Below, piece by piece: positions 1-11,310 of a stretch of 64,000 bases of DNA. Positions within the stretch are counted from its first letter, which is position 1, and the number at the start of each line of letters is the position of its first letter. Origin of the DNA: Candidatus Altimarinota bacterium (GTDB lineage Bacteria; Patescibacteriota; Gracilibacteria; Absconditabacterales; Absconditicoccaceae); contig JAIPIU010000004.1 of the NCBI GenBank assembly GCA_021734475.1, forward strand, positions 52,664-116,663, in the 5' to 3' direction. The notes below the pieces were generated by a model. That model was not told the origin of the DNA. It saw only the letters and a list, made by a program, of their open reading frames with translations, and ran no database searches. The translations under genes and the position numbers were made by a program.

Positions 1-91
1 TTGAGCTGTATTTTTGGATTTAAATGATTAAAATTTTAAGTAATAAATTTCGTCTATTTATCAAAGATTTTATTTTTTGTATAATAATCAA

Positions 92-1552
92 ATGAAAAAA
101 TTACTATTTTTACCACTATTGATATCTATTTTTGGAATAGGATTTTTGCGAGCATATGATCAAGAATTGGTTCAAGCATATGATTATGCTTATGATATGG
201 GTATAACGACTATGCCAAATATTAATCAAGCTAATATGTATGGTAATTTACAGAGATCTCATATGGCTAAAATGGTAGCAAATTATGCCACAGATGTATT
301 GGGACTTGTGCCAGATACATGAAAAATATGTGAATTTAGCGATATAGATAATGAAAGTGATGAATTAAAATGATATATTACCAAAGCATGTAGATTATGA
401 CTAATGGGAATAGGAATAAGTAAATTTGAGCCCAAATGAATAGTTACTAGAGCTCAGTTTGGAACTGTCCTTTCTAGAGCATTACGATGAGATATTTATA
501 ATGAATGAAATCCTTATTACGGCAGACACCTAAAAGCTCTGAGAGCTAAATGAATAATGAATAATATAGATAATCCAAATCTGACTGAAAAAAGATGATA
601 TGTAATGCTAATGATGGAAAGAGCTGATGAAAATTATGAAGCACCTGAAATTATTGATGAAGAAGATGAAATAAATAATGATCTCGTAGATTTGTCTGAT
701 AATCCTCCTAATAGTAATGTAAGCGTGACAGATAAAAATATGTATTCAAATATAGTATACGACACACAAGAAGGAGTCAGTTTAAAATTACATTTATTAG
801 TACCTGAAAGATCTGATGGTAAAGATGCTCCATTGTTATTAACATTTAGTGCAAAAGAAGTTAAACTATCTGAAAACAGTCTTGATCTACTAGAACAAGA
901 AATGATAGAGAGATGATATGCTATATGAAAAGCTAGTCTACGTTTCTATGAAGAAGATTCTAAGTTTCCAGATGCTTATGTAGATGCAAAATCTGCCGTA
1001 AGATATATCAAAGCCAATGCTTCACAGTATTGAATAAATCCTGATAAAATAGCAGTAATGGGTAGTAGTAAAAATGGTTTGATAGCAGCAGCTATATGAA
1101 CTATGTGAGAAGAAATTCAATATGATATTTGAAAAAACTTGAATTATAACAGTAAAGTTGCCGCTGTAATAAATTTTGCATGACATACTGATTTGACTAA
1201 TTTTTATCAAGATGGTATGGATGATCCTCAAGTAAAAATGGATGAAAAAACATATGAAGCAAAAAACCAACAATTTTTATGATGTCCTGCTTTTGAATGT
1301 GATGAAACAGAAGCTGCTGCAAGTTCTATAAATTATATAGATGAAGAAGATCCTCCTTTTTATATGATGATTGGTAGTGAGGATAATTTAGTTCCCAAAA
1401 TACAGTTGGAAAGATTCAAAGATAAATGTGATGATGAATGAGTAGCTGCTTATTTTGAAGTAGTCGATGGAGCTCCTCACAGTGTAGAAAGATATTTGGA
1501 ACAAAAACATGTAAATAGATTGGTATCTTTTCTAGTGGAATATGTAGAATAA
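92..1552 (+). CDS. Surface protein: signal peptide, SLH domain, alpha/beta hydrolase
   Basis: 486 aa when TGA is read as Gly; ends in TAA. The ATG at 92 is followed by a lysine-rich, hydrophobic signal peptide (about residues 1-22). Residues about 25-180 are an S-layer-homology-like region with the hallmark FSDID...VTRAQFGTVLSRAL. Residues about 225-486 are a dienelactone-hydrolase/esterase-like domain with nucleophile elbow GSSKNG, an acid in IGSEDNLVP and a histidine in DGAPHS. Probably anchored at the cell surface through the SLH part; the substrate is unknown. The next gene is a paralogue without the SLH part. SLH and hydrolase folds are clear; the reaction is not. Confidence 0.85.
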
Positions 1553-1573
1553 TTTATTTTATATTTTGAAGAT

Positions 1574-2560
1574 ATGAAAAAATTACTTTTTGTAGCGCTA
1601 TGAATATCTATTATTTCTGCTGTTATCGTTTTTGCTAATATGGATAATATTCAGTATTTTTATTTAGATAAAGATTATGTATGATTAAATAAAATTGAAA
1701 CAATATGATCTAAAAAAGATAAAGCTATTGAAAAAAAAATAGACAATACAATTACTCCAAACAATAAATTGGAAATCCCAAATCAATTAAATTTGACAAT
1801 AAATGGAAATAAATTTTACCCTAATATAAGATACGATAAACAAGAATGAATAGACTTGGAATTACACCTTTTGGTACCAAATAGATCTGACGAAAAACCT
1901 GCTCCTCTATTATTAACTTTGGTAGCTAAAAAAACTAAATTATTGGAAAATAATCTTGATTTACTTGAAAAAAAAATGTTGGCTAGATGATATGCTGTAT
2001 GAAAAGCTAGTCTACGTTATTTTGAAGAAACATCATGATATCCAGATGCTTATGTAGATGCTAAATCTGCAGTTAGATTTATCAAAGCTAATGCTTCACA
2101 GTATTGAATAAATCCTGATAAAATAGCAGTAATGGGAAGTAGTAAAAATGGATTATTTGCATCTGCTGTTGGTACTATGGGGAATGAAAATATTTTTGAA
2201 ATATGAAATAATTTAAGCTTTGATAGTAAAGTTGCGGCTGTGATTAATTTTGCTGGACCGACTGATTTTATGAAAGATAAAAAAATGGACTGCTATTCTT
2301 TTGAATGTGAAGAAATAGATAATCAAGTAAATATAATAAGTTATCTAGACAAAAATGATCCTCCTTTTTATATGATGATCGGTAGTGAAGATAGATTAAT
2401 ACCACATGAACAAATGGAGAGATTTAAAAAAAAATGCGATGAATTATGAGTAGCTGCTTATTATGATATGATAGATGGAGCTCCTCATGGTGTTGCTAAA
2501 TTTTTGAATAATGATCAAGTATGAAGATTAGTTTCATTCCTAGTGAAATATGTAGAATAA
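1574..2560 (+). CDS. Exported or membrane-anchored alpha/beta hydrolase, paralogue of upstream gene
   Basis: 328 aa under code 25, starting 21 bp after the previous stop, so probably co-transcribed. An N-terminal hydrophobic segment (about residues 4-22) acts as signal or anchor. The catalytic domain repeats that of the upstream gene nearly word for word (KASLR, DAYVDAKSAVR, MGSSKNG, PPFYMMIGSED, IDGAPH), so Ser, Asp and His are all present. It lacks the SLH region, so it is a tandem duplicate that lost or never gained the anchor. Substrate unknown. Confidence 0.85.
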
Positions 2561-2637
2561 TTTATTCTATTCTGCTTGATAATTTGATTAGTATAATTAG
2601 TATGAAAATAATTTTTACATAGTAATAAAAAATAATA

Positions 2638-3663
2638 ATGAAAAAAAATCTGATTTTATTTTGATTTTTGTCGATTTTTGCTGTGAACTTTTTGTTTGCA
2701 GAAAGTAATTATTGAGCAGAATTGGAATGAGCATACAACTATGCTTACAATATATGAATAACCACCATGATGCCCATAAGTAATGCAAATATGTATGGTA
2801 ATTTGATTAGATCTCATATGGCTAAAATGATGTCAAACTATGCTACAGAAATTTTGGATTTAGTTCCAAATACTGGGAAAGTTTGTGAGTTTGATGATAT
2901 AGATGGCGAAAGCGATGAATTGAAATGATATATTATCAAAGCATGTCAGCTTGATCTGATGTGAGTAGGAATCACAAGTTTTAATCCTAGTGGAAATGTA
3001 AGTAGAGCACAGTTTGGAACTGTTCTTTCTAGAGCGATATATGGAGATGTAAATAATGGAGGTGATCCATACTATGTAAATCATCTAAATGCTCTAAAGA
3101 CTGATAATATAATGACAGTAATTGATACCCCAAGTAATCTTGAAGTGAGATGATATGTAATGTTGATGATGAAAAGAGCTGATGAATTGATAAATAATCT
3201 AAACACATGAGGTATAGTAATAGATCTAACTCCACCAACAGCTAATGTAGTTTATTCTACTACTGGAAACACTACTGGTAATGTGACTGCTTATCTGACT
3301 GGGCGAAGTGAAAGTATTACTGGTGTAAATACTTATTCTCATGTATTTGATGAAAATGGTAGTTTTATATTCTATTTTCAAGATCTAGCTGGTAATGCTG
3401 GTAGTGTAAGCGCTACAGTTAATCGAATAGATAAAACATCTCCTACAGCTAATATAAATTTGAGTCCTATACAAGCTGATTATACATCATGAAATATAGT
3501 AGCAACTCTGACATGATATTCTGAAAATATCACTATAACAAATAATGCCGGTTTAAGTAATTATACATTTACTGGTAATGGAAATTTCGTGTTTAATTTT
3601 GTAGATGCTGCTGGAAATACCGGTAGTACTACTGCTACTGTAAGTTATTGGACTGGAAGTTAA
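2638..3663 (+). CDS. SLH-domain surface protein with Ig-like repeats
   Basis: 341 aa under code 25. Signal peptide about residues 1-21. The SLH-like module (about 25-185: CEFDDIDGES, VSRAQFGTVLSRAI) is homologous to that of the gene at 92. It is followed by two Ig-like repeats of about 70 aa, each opening with a PTAN motif and containing DxAGN(A/T)G. No catalytic motif is visible, so it is probably structural or adhesive. Palindromic repeats follow the stop. Confidence 0.8.
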
Positions 3664-3670
3664 TTACTCA

Positions 3671-3755
3671 GTCATTCCGGCGACAAGCTTTGCAGCCGGA
3701 ATCTTACTAAATAAATATTTTAGATTCCGGTTGCAATGAATAAGACCGGAATGAC
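3671..3755. repeat. Palindromic repeat family A, two half-elements
   Basis: Two facing copies of the family whose arms read ATTCCGGCTGCA and GCCGGAATGAC with a short variable loop. It occupies the gap between the SLH gene and ackA. The same unit recurs more than ten times in the window. Confidence 0.85.
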
Positions 3756-3769
3756 ATAAAAAAACAAAG

Positions 3770-5023
<1,254 letters not shown>

Positions 5024-5026
<3 letters not shown>

Positions 5027-5059
5027 TAATTAGTAATTAGTAATTAGTAATTAGTAATT
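5024..5059. repeat. Tandem TAATTAG repeat
   Basis: Five to six head-to-tail copies of the 7-mer TAATTAG. The first copy supplies the ackA stop codon. The remaining copies are a simple-sequence expansion before the terminator. Confidence 0.9.
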
Positions 5060-5063
5060 GGGT

Positions 5064-5088
5064 AAGCGACTGATGTCGCTTTTTTTTA
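5064..5088 (+). terminator. Rho-independent terminator after ackA
   Basis: Hairpin AAGCGAC-TGAT-GTCGCTT followed by a run of T. Confidence 0.85.
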
Positions 5089-5135
5089 TTAATTTTTGCA
5101 TTTTTTTTGTTTATGATTAAAATTAAATAATTCTA

Positions 5136-5169
5136 AATTCTGGTTGCAAAATAATAAAACCGGAATGAT
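5136..5169. repeat. Family A palindrome, degenerate
   Basis: ATTCTGGTTGCA facing ACCGGAATGAT, between the ackA terminator and pflB. Confidence 0.7.
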
Positions 5170-5201
5170 AAAATATTTATTTTAATATTTAAAGTTTTGG
5201 A

Positions 5202-7496
5202 ATGAAAATAGATGTAAGAAATTTTATTTATGATAATATCACTCCCTATGATGGAGATGAAAGTTTTTTGGTTTGACCTAGTGAAAGAACGAAAAAATTA
5301 TGGGAACAATGTAAGAAACTTTTGGAAAAAGAAAAAAATAATGGATGAATATTGGATATAGATACTGAAACTATATCTACAGTTAGCTCTCATCAAGCCT
5401 GATATATAGATAAAGATTTGGAGCTTATAGTTGGACTACAAACTGATGCTCCACTCAAAAGAGCCATCAAACCTTTTGGATGATATAGAGTAGTAGAAAA
5501 AGCTTGTGCTGAAAATGAGAAAGAATTAAGCCCAAAAGTAAAAGAAATTTTTACTAAATATAGAAAATCACATAATGATGGAATATTCGATGCGTATACT
5601 CCTAGTATGTTAACATATAGAAAAACATGAATTCTGACCTGACTTCCTGATAATTATTCTAGATGAAGAATTATATGAGATTATAGAAGATTGGCTTTGT
5701 ATGGTATTGATAACTTGATAGAAGCTAAGGAAGAAGATAAGATTAAGATTATAAATCCTCAGTCTGCTTCGCATCCAGCTCCTTTAGAAAAGGAGCACAA
5801 CTTTGAAATGACTGAAGATGTAATAAGACTTAGAGAAGAAATAAGTGAACAAATAAAAGCTCTAAAAGAAATAAAAGAAATGGCAATAATGTATGGCTTT
5901 GATATTTCTAAGCCAGCTAAAAATGCGACTGAAGCTGTTCAACGAACATATTTTTGATTTTTAGCAGCGATCAAAGAGCAAGATTGAGCTGCTATGAGTT
6001 TGTGAAATGTGAGTAGTTTCTTGGATATTTTTATCGAAAAGGATTTGAAAGAATGAAAACTGAACGAAGAACAAGCTCAAGAATTAATTGATCAATTTGT
6101 AATAAAATTAAGGTTGGTGAGACAACTACGTATGAGTGAATACAATCAGCTTTTTGCTGGTGATCCGACATGGACAACAGAATCTATATGATGAATATTT
6201 CAAGATTGAAAGCATAAAATAACTAAAACATCTTTCAGATTTTTGCAGACATTGTATAATCTATGAGCTGCTCCAGAGCCTAATTTGACTATTCTTTGGT
6301 CAAAAGATTTACCTAAATGATTCAAAAAATTTGCTACTAAAGTTTCTATAGATACATCTAGTATACAATATGAAAATGATGATATGATGAGAAAAATCTG
6401 ATGTACTGATGACTATGGAATTGCCTGTTGTGTATCACAGCTAGAAACTTGAAAATGGATGCAATTTTTTGGAGCTAGATGTAATTTAGCTAAAGCATTA
6501 TTATTGACAATCAATTGATGAAAAGATGAAATAACATGAACTCAAATATTGGATGATATAAATAAGATTCCGGATATAAATAAATCCTCCACCACTTCGT
6601 GGTCCCCCTCCTTTTCCAAAGGAGGACAGGAAGAGATTTTGAAGTATGAAGAAGTATGGGAGGATTATAAAAAAGTTTTGTCTGAACTTGCTAGAGAATA
6701 TGTTAATACAATGAATATAATCCACTATATGCATGATAAATATTATTATGAAAAATCTCAGATGGCTTTTATGGATAGTATAGTCAAAAGATATATGGCT
6801 TTTGGTGCTGCATGATTAAGCGTAGTAGCAGATTCTCTATCAGCAATCAAGTTTGCAAAAGTAAAAGTAATTAGATATGAAAACTGACTTAGTAAAGATT
6901 TTGAAATCGAATGAGATTTTCCTAAATATGGAAATGATAACGATGAAGCAGATCAGATTGCTGTAGATGTAGTAAAATATTTTATAGAAGAACTCAGAAA
7001 ACATAAAATATATCGTGATGCTGAAGCTAGTCTATCGATACTAACTATAACCGCTAATGTAGTTTATGGACATAAAACATGAGCTACTCCGGACTGAAGA
7101 AAAGCTTGAGAGCCATTTGCTCCGGGTGCTAATCCAATGCATGGTAGAGATAGTTCATGAGCGATTGCATCACTAAACTCTGTAGCAAAAATATCCTATG
7201 AAGATGCAAAAGACTGAATATCAAATACATTCTCTGTAGTACCTATTACACTTGGAATCAATACAGATGAACAGACTAGTAATCTAGTAGATATGCTTGA
7301 TGGATATTTCGCTAAATGATGACATCATTTGAATGTAAATGTTTTGAATAGAGATACATTATTGGATGCAATGGAACATCCTGAGCTGTATCCACAGTTG
7401 ACTATTAGAGTTTCGTGATATGCTGTTAATTTTGTAAAATTAAGTAGAGAGCAACAAGAGGAAGTAATTGCGAGAACTTTTCATGAAAGAATGTAG
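5202..7496 (+). CDS. pflB: Formate acetyltransferase (pyruvate formate-lyase)
   Basis: 764 aa under code 25, close to the 760 aa of E. coli PflB. It converts pyruvate and CoA to acetyl-CoA and formate by a glycyl-radical mechanism. Seen: tandem active-site cysteines in IACCVSQ (Cys409-Cys410), [23 protein letters not shown], and the glycyl-radical loop RVSGYAV with Gly739. That radical glycine is encoded by TGA at 7416-7418. Two palindromic elements lie in frame (5751-5800 and 6577-6630), each adding roughly 10-20 residues relative to E. coli. The activase gene lies downstream after a GNAT gene. No SD precedes the ATG. Confidence 0.97.
5751..5800. repeat. Family C palindrome inside pflB (copy 1)
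   Basis: Starts AAATCCTCAGTCT and ends CAGCTCCTTT-loop-AAAGGAGCAC. The same layout occurs between genes at 13259-13340 and 61424-61478. In frame it adds residues around [15 protein letters not shown] of PflB. Confidence 0.85.
6577..6630. repeat. Family C palindrome inside pflB (copy 2)
   Basis: AAATCCTCC..CACTTCGTGG..CCTCCTTTTCCAAAGGAGGACA, nearly identical to the intergenic copy at 7565-7613. It is translated in frame in the PflB linker before [10 protein letters not shown]. Confidence 0.9.
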
Positions 7497-7497
7497 A

Positions 7498-7616
7498 ACA
7501 AAAGTTCCCCTTTGGAAAAGGGGACACCCCGAATTTTCGGGGAGGGGATTTATAAAACTTTTTTAAATCCTCCCCCACTTCGTGGTTCTCCTCCTTTTCC
7601 AAAGGAGGACAAGTGG
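7498..7616. repeat. Pair of family C palindromes after pflB
   Basis: Two inverted elements: one with CCCCTTTGG/AAAGGGG arms and an inner CCCCGAATTTTCGGGG hairpin, the other with CCTCCTTTTCCAAAGGAGG. They fill the pflB to GNAT gap. Confidence 0.85.
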
Positions 7617-7643
7617 AAATAATTTTAAATTATCTTTATAAAA

Positions 7644-8189
7644 ATGATAAATAAAATGAACAGTAATGAGTCAAAAGAAATTGAAGCTGAATTTAAAATA
7701 AGAGAAGTAGAAAAAAAAGATATGAAAGATATCTGTGATTTTCATTCTAGATGTCGAAAAGAAAACTTTAAATGAATAATTGATCAAGATTATCTAAAAG
7801 ATGTTTGAAGAAAACCTGCGTGATGGTGGAAACATATTTTAGAAAAAAAATCTGAATGAAACTATGTAATGTTTGTTTATGAAAAATGATGAAAAATTGT
7901 CTGATTTATAGACGGATGACCATCATATGATGAAAGTTATGATTTTAAAATACCATGATTTTATATCAATCCTGATAATCAAAGAGAATGAATCTGAAGA
8001 AAATTATGGGACTATTTATTAAACAGTAAAAACTTTAAAGATAAAAAAAGTTTTTATTTACGAACATTAAAAGATAATATTATTTGATCTAGTTTTTATG
8101 AAAAAATGTGATGAAAACTAATTAATGAAAAGAAAGATAAATTTTGAGATAAAGAATATGATTTAGTTTGTTATGCATGGAAAAGATAA
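7644..8189 (+). CDS. GNAT-family N-acetyltransferase
   Basis: 181 aa under code 25. The fold order fits GNAT: an early KDMKDICDFHSR helix, a central FVYEKGGKIVGFIDGG strand pair, the acetyl-CoA loop region INPDNQREGIGRKLWDYLL (motif A, with R/Q-x-x-G-I-G), and a C-terminal FYEKMGGKLINEK. The acceptor substrate cannot be told. An in-frame ATG at 7656 is an alternative start. It sits between pflB and pflA, so it may be in that operon. Confidence 0.85.
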
Positions 8190-8220
8190 TTCTGAATTTT
8201 AAATTCTTAATTCTTAATTA

Positions 8221-8949
8221 ATGTTAAGAGTACACTCAACAGAAACATTTGGGACACAAGATTGACCAGGGATCAGGTTTTTGCTTTTTTTACAATGATG
8301 TAATTTCAAATGTGTCTACTGTCAAAATCGTGATACTCGAGAATTTGGATGATGAAAAGAAATGAGTGATGAAGATCTAATAGAAATGATCCATAGAGAA
8401 GAAGTTTATTTTGGTGATAGATGAGGTGTAACAGTAAGTGGTGGAGAACCACTAATGCAAGCTAAATGACTGATAAGTTTTTTTACTAAATTAAAAAAAA
8501 TCTGAATACATACAGCATTGGATACTAATGCTTCGATATTGAATGATGATGTAAAAAAATTACTAGAAGTAACTGATCTAGTCTTGCCTGATATCAAACA
8601 TATGGATAATGAGTGGCATAAAAAAGTGACATGAGAAAATAATAAATCAGTTTTTGAATTTTTGGATTATTTGGAAAAAATTAAAAAACAGTTTTGGGTT
8701 AGATATGTATTGGTACCTGGATATACAGACCAAAAAGAAAGTATAGAAAATATGTGAAAATATTTGAGTAAATTTAAATTTTTACAAAGAATAGAGATAC
8801 TCCCCTTTCATAATTTGGGTGAATATAAATGGAAAGAAATGGGTGAAAATTATTTTTTGAAATGAATCCATTCTCCCAAAAAAGAAGAACTAGAAGAAGT
8901 GAAAAATATTTTGGATAAGCATTTAAAGAACGTATATATAAGAATATAG
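8221..8949 (+). CDS. pflA: Pyruvate formate-lyase activating enzyme (radical SAM)
   Basis: 242 aa under code 25. Radical SAM activase: the iron-sulfur motif CNFKCVYC (CX3CX2C), preceded by ETFGTQDGPGIRFLLFLQG, and the SAM motif VTVSGGEPLMQ. It installs the glycyl radical in PflB, whose gene is just upstream. The length matches PflA (about 245 aa). The first radical-SAM cysteine is preceded by a TGA-coded glycine. Confidence 0.95.
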
Positions 8950-9183
8950 ATTTTAAACCGTCATTGCGAGTACAAAGTATGAAGCAATCTTAAATATTAA
9001 ACGTTTACTGGGGTCTTGTCCCCAGACGACAAAATACTTTTTAACATTACCTTAAAAAGTATTCAAAAAATGCTAGAAAAATCATCCGCCATGTTGATTT
9101 TTCATTATTTTGCTATTGAATGTAATTTTTCCAGCTAAATAAAAACGTATATATTACTATGAATATTTATAATGACCTTTAGA
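8950..9183. other. Intergenic hairpin-rich stretch
   Basis: Contains a family B repeat end (TCATTGCGAG ... GCAATCTT, 8956-8990), the palindrome CTGGGG-TCTT-GTCCCCAG near 9008-9026, an inverted repeat AATACTTTTTAA / TTAAAAAGTATT (about 9035-9066) and GAAAAATCA / TGATTTTTC (about 9074-9104). No convincing gene is seen. Confidence 0.5.
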
Positions 9184-9216
9184 ATAAAAAAAACCGTCCT
9201 TGATATACAAGGACGG
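9184..9216 (-). terminator. Rho-independent terminator of the 46-aa gene
   Basis: On the minus strand CCGTCCTTG-TATAT-CAAGGACGG followed by eight T. Confidence 0.9.
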
Positions 9217-9251
9217 AAAGCGGGGCAAACATGGGAAAATGGTGAGGAGAA

Positions 9252-9392
9252 TTATTGTTCTCTTATATTAATTTTAGTTTTTGGCTTTTTATCAAGTGCT
9301 TCCTTGATAAGCTTTTGAGTGCCTGTTGTCATAGGAGTATTAGGTTTTTTAGTTTTTTTATTGCCTGTCTCCACTTGTTCTTTCTTTTGCAT
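9252..9392 (-). CDS. Small basic orphan protein, UGA-free
   Basis: 46 aa, lysine- and threonine-rich (starts MQKKEQVETG, ends KTKINIREQ), with no membrane segment. Both glycines use GGN and the stop is TAA. It is a complete single-gene unit: a consensus promoter upstream (9419-9446) and its own terminator (9184-9216). This is the same architecture as the genes starting at 14200, 37091, 37709, 38835 and 41229. Function unknown. Confidence 0.65.
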   Translation of the reverse strand: MQKKEQVETGNKKTKKPNTPMTTGTQKLIKEALDKKPKTKINIREQ

Positions 9393-9418
9393 TTTTTGAT
9401 GTTTTTATTAGGGTAAAT

Positions 9419-9446
9419 TTTATAATTATTTAGATATAAAAGTCAA
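9419..9446 (-). promoter_or_regulatory. Promoter of the 46-aa gene
   Basis: TTGACT, 16-bp spacer, TATAAA, about 27 bp before the ATG. Confidence 0.75.
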
Positions 9447-9453
9447 TAGTATT

Positions 9454-10413
9454 TTAATTTAGTCATATATTACTAAAAAGCTGATCTTTTATGTTTTTTT
9501 CAATACTCTGATATTGTGGAATTGTTTTTTCAAATATAGATAGAGCCTCTCAATTTTCTACTTTTCATTTGGTCATAACTGTATTCATATAATTTTTGAA
9601 AAATGAAAATATAATTTCTTGATCATTCAAAACAATCAGGGATCTTGGTATAGCAAATTTAATTCTATTGTTGAAATGAAAATGTGGACAAAAAACAGAT
9701 TTTAATTTTTCTTTATTTTCAAGATTTTGAGATGAATGAGATGTAGTCAAATCATAGGCTCAATACTCTTTGTGAGATGGATATTCTATCTCTATAATAA
9801 AATCTGTCTTGGCTGTGACATCATCATATTCGTTTGTTTTATATACTTTGACTCACAACATATCCTTGATTTTTTGGGACTTGATATAATCATTGATAAT
9901 ATCTTCCAATAGATCCGCTATAGCAAATTCTATTATATTATTTAATGCAACATCTCTGGTATCAAAGTTTTTTACTATAGATTTATATTTTTCTTCGAAA
10001 TGTTCTTTGTTTATAAAATTTGGACTTTTGTCATAAGATTTTTTCTTTTTTTGATCCAAAAATCGTTTCTTGATATTCTCAATTTTGTCTAATTCTGCTG
10101 GTTTACCTTGTTGTTGTTCCAATCGAAATAATGGACGATGTTTTTTTTCAAAATCAAAAAGTATTTCTTGATCATCAATATGCTTCATATCATATCAATC
10201 TGTAATCTGATCTTTACATTGATTATCTGTCAGTAAAGAATTGATATACATATTCATTTCTGCTTCAGTTAAAAATCAGTTGGAAACTAATAACTTCCTC
10301 ATAAAACATCATGGAGATTTGATATGACGATCTATATTTCTTTCAGCAATATCAAATTCTGATCAGAAAGATCTATTGTAAGCATAATTTCATGCATTGG
10401 AACTTCTTGCCAT
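9454..10413 (-). CDS. Conserved-looking hypothetical protein
   Basis: 319 aa under code 25, starting MARSSNAGNYAYNRSFGSE. Soluble, charged, with a lysine-rich middle and a C-terminal half carrying TAKTDFIIEIEYPSH, an alternating Asp/Glu strand that could suggest a nuclease-like core but is not diagnostic. No signal peptide or membrane helix. I do not recognise the family. Its stop lies next to the promoter of the downstream 46-aa gene. Confidence 0.7.
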
Positions 10414-10500
10414 TGAGAATAGAGAAAATAAATACATCTCTATTATAAATAATTTTTGATTTTTTGTCAAAAAAGGATATAATGATTATTAATTAATTTA

Positions 10501-10536
10501 TAGATTCCGGCTGCAAAAAAACCTCGCCGGAATGAC
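10501..10536. repeat. Family A palindrome
   Basis: ATTCCGGCTGCA facing CGCCGGAATGAC, upstream of pduL. Confidence 0.85.
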
Positions 10537-10566
10537 AAGAAAAATTTATTTTATAAATTATAGTAA

Positions 10567-11136
10567 ATGCGTATACCAATTTGAATATCCAATAGACATA
10601 TTCATCTCAGTCAAATAGATGCTGATAAACTTTTTGGTAAATGATATGAATTCAAAGTTTTGAAAAATCTATCACAACCATGACAATTTGCATATGAAGA
10701 AACAGTAGTTATCAAATGACCAATCTGAGAGATAAAAAATGTCAGAATTTTGTGACCAGTTAGAAAACAGACTCAAGTAGAAATATTTGTTACGGACAAT
10801 TATATCTTGTGATGTAATGCTCCTATCAGATTATCATGAGATTTGAAATGAAGCGAAAGTCTGACTGTAATATGACCAAAATGATCGGTCTATTTACAAG
10901 AATGAGTAATAATAGCAAAAAGACATTTGCATATCACACAGTCTGAAGCTGATGATCGATGACTAAAAAACAATCAGAAAATTAAAATCAAAACAAATAA
11001 TGGAGAAAGATGACTGATTTTTGATAATGTATTGGTAAGAATTACTGATAGTTCTGCACTAGACTTTCATATAGATATGGAAGAAGCAAATGCATCAGGA
11101 TTGAAGATGTGAGATTGGGGGGAAATTATAAAATAA
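10567..11136 (+). CDS. pduL: PduL-type phosphotransacetylase
   Basis: 189 aa under code 25. PduL family: the paired zinc-binding signatures [10 protein letters not shown] near the N-terminus and [11 protein letters not shown] later, plus [14 protein letters not shown]. It exchanges CoA for phosphate on acetyl-CoA (or propionyl-CoA), giving acetyl-phosphate for AckA. There is no encapsulation peptide or microcompartment gene nearby, so a housekeeping acetate role is the simpler reading. Together with pflB, pflA and ackA it completes the acetate pathway. Confidence 0.92.
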
Positions 11137-11140
11137 TTTT

Positions 11141-11228
11141 CGTCATTCCGGCGCTATCACGAAGTTGCAGCCGGAATCTTGATTAATGATTAGTAGATTC
11201 CGGCTGCAAAAAATCACGCCGGAATGAC
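11141..11228. repeat. Two family A palindromes after pduL
   Basis: GTCATTCCGGCG..TTGCAGCCGGAAT and ATTCCGGCTGCA..CGCCGGAATGAC in opposite orientation. Confidence 0.85.
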
Positions 11229-11237
11229 AAGAAAATT

Positions 11238-11308
11238 AAATCCTCCTGTGCTTCGCACCACCCCTCCTTTTCCCTTTATTCTTCAGGACAAGCCAAAGGA
11301 GGACAAGT
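11238..11308. repeat. Family C palindrome between pduL and argS
   Basis: AAATCCTCC..GTGCTTCGCAC..CCTCC..AAAGGAGGACA. It abuts the argS stop. Confidence 0.8.
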
Positions 11309-11310
11309 TA

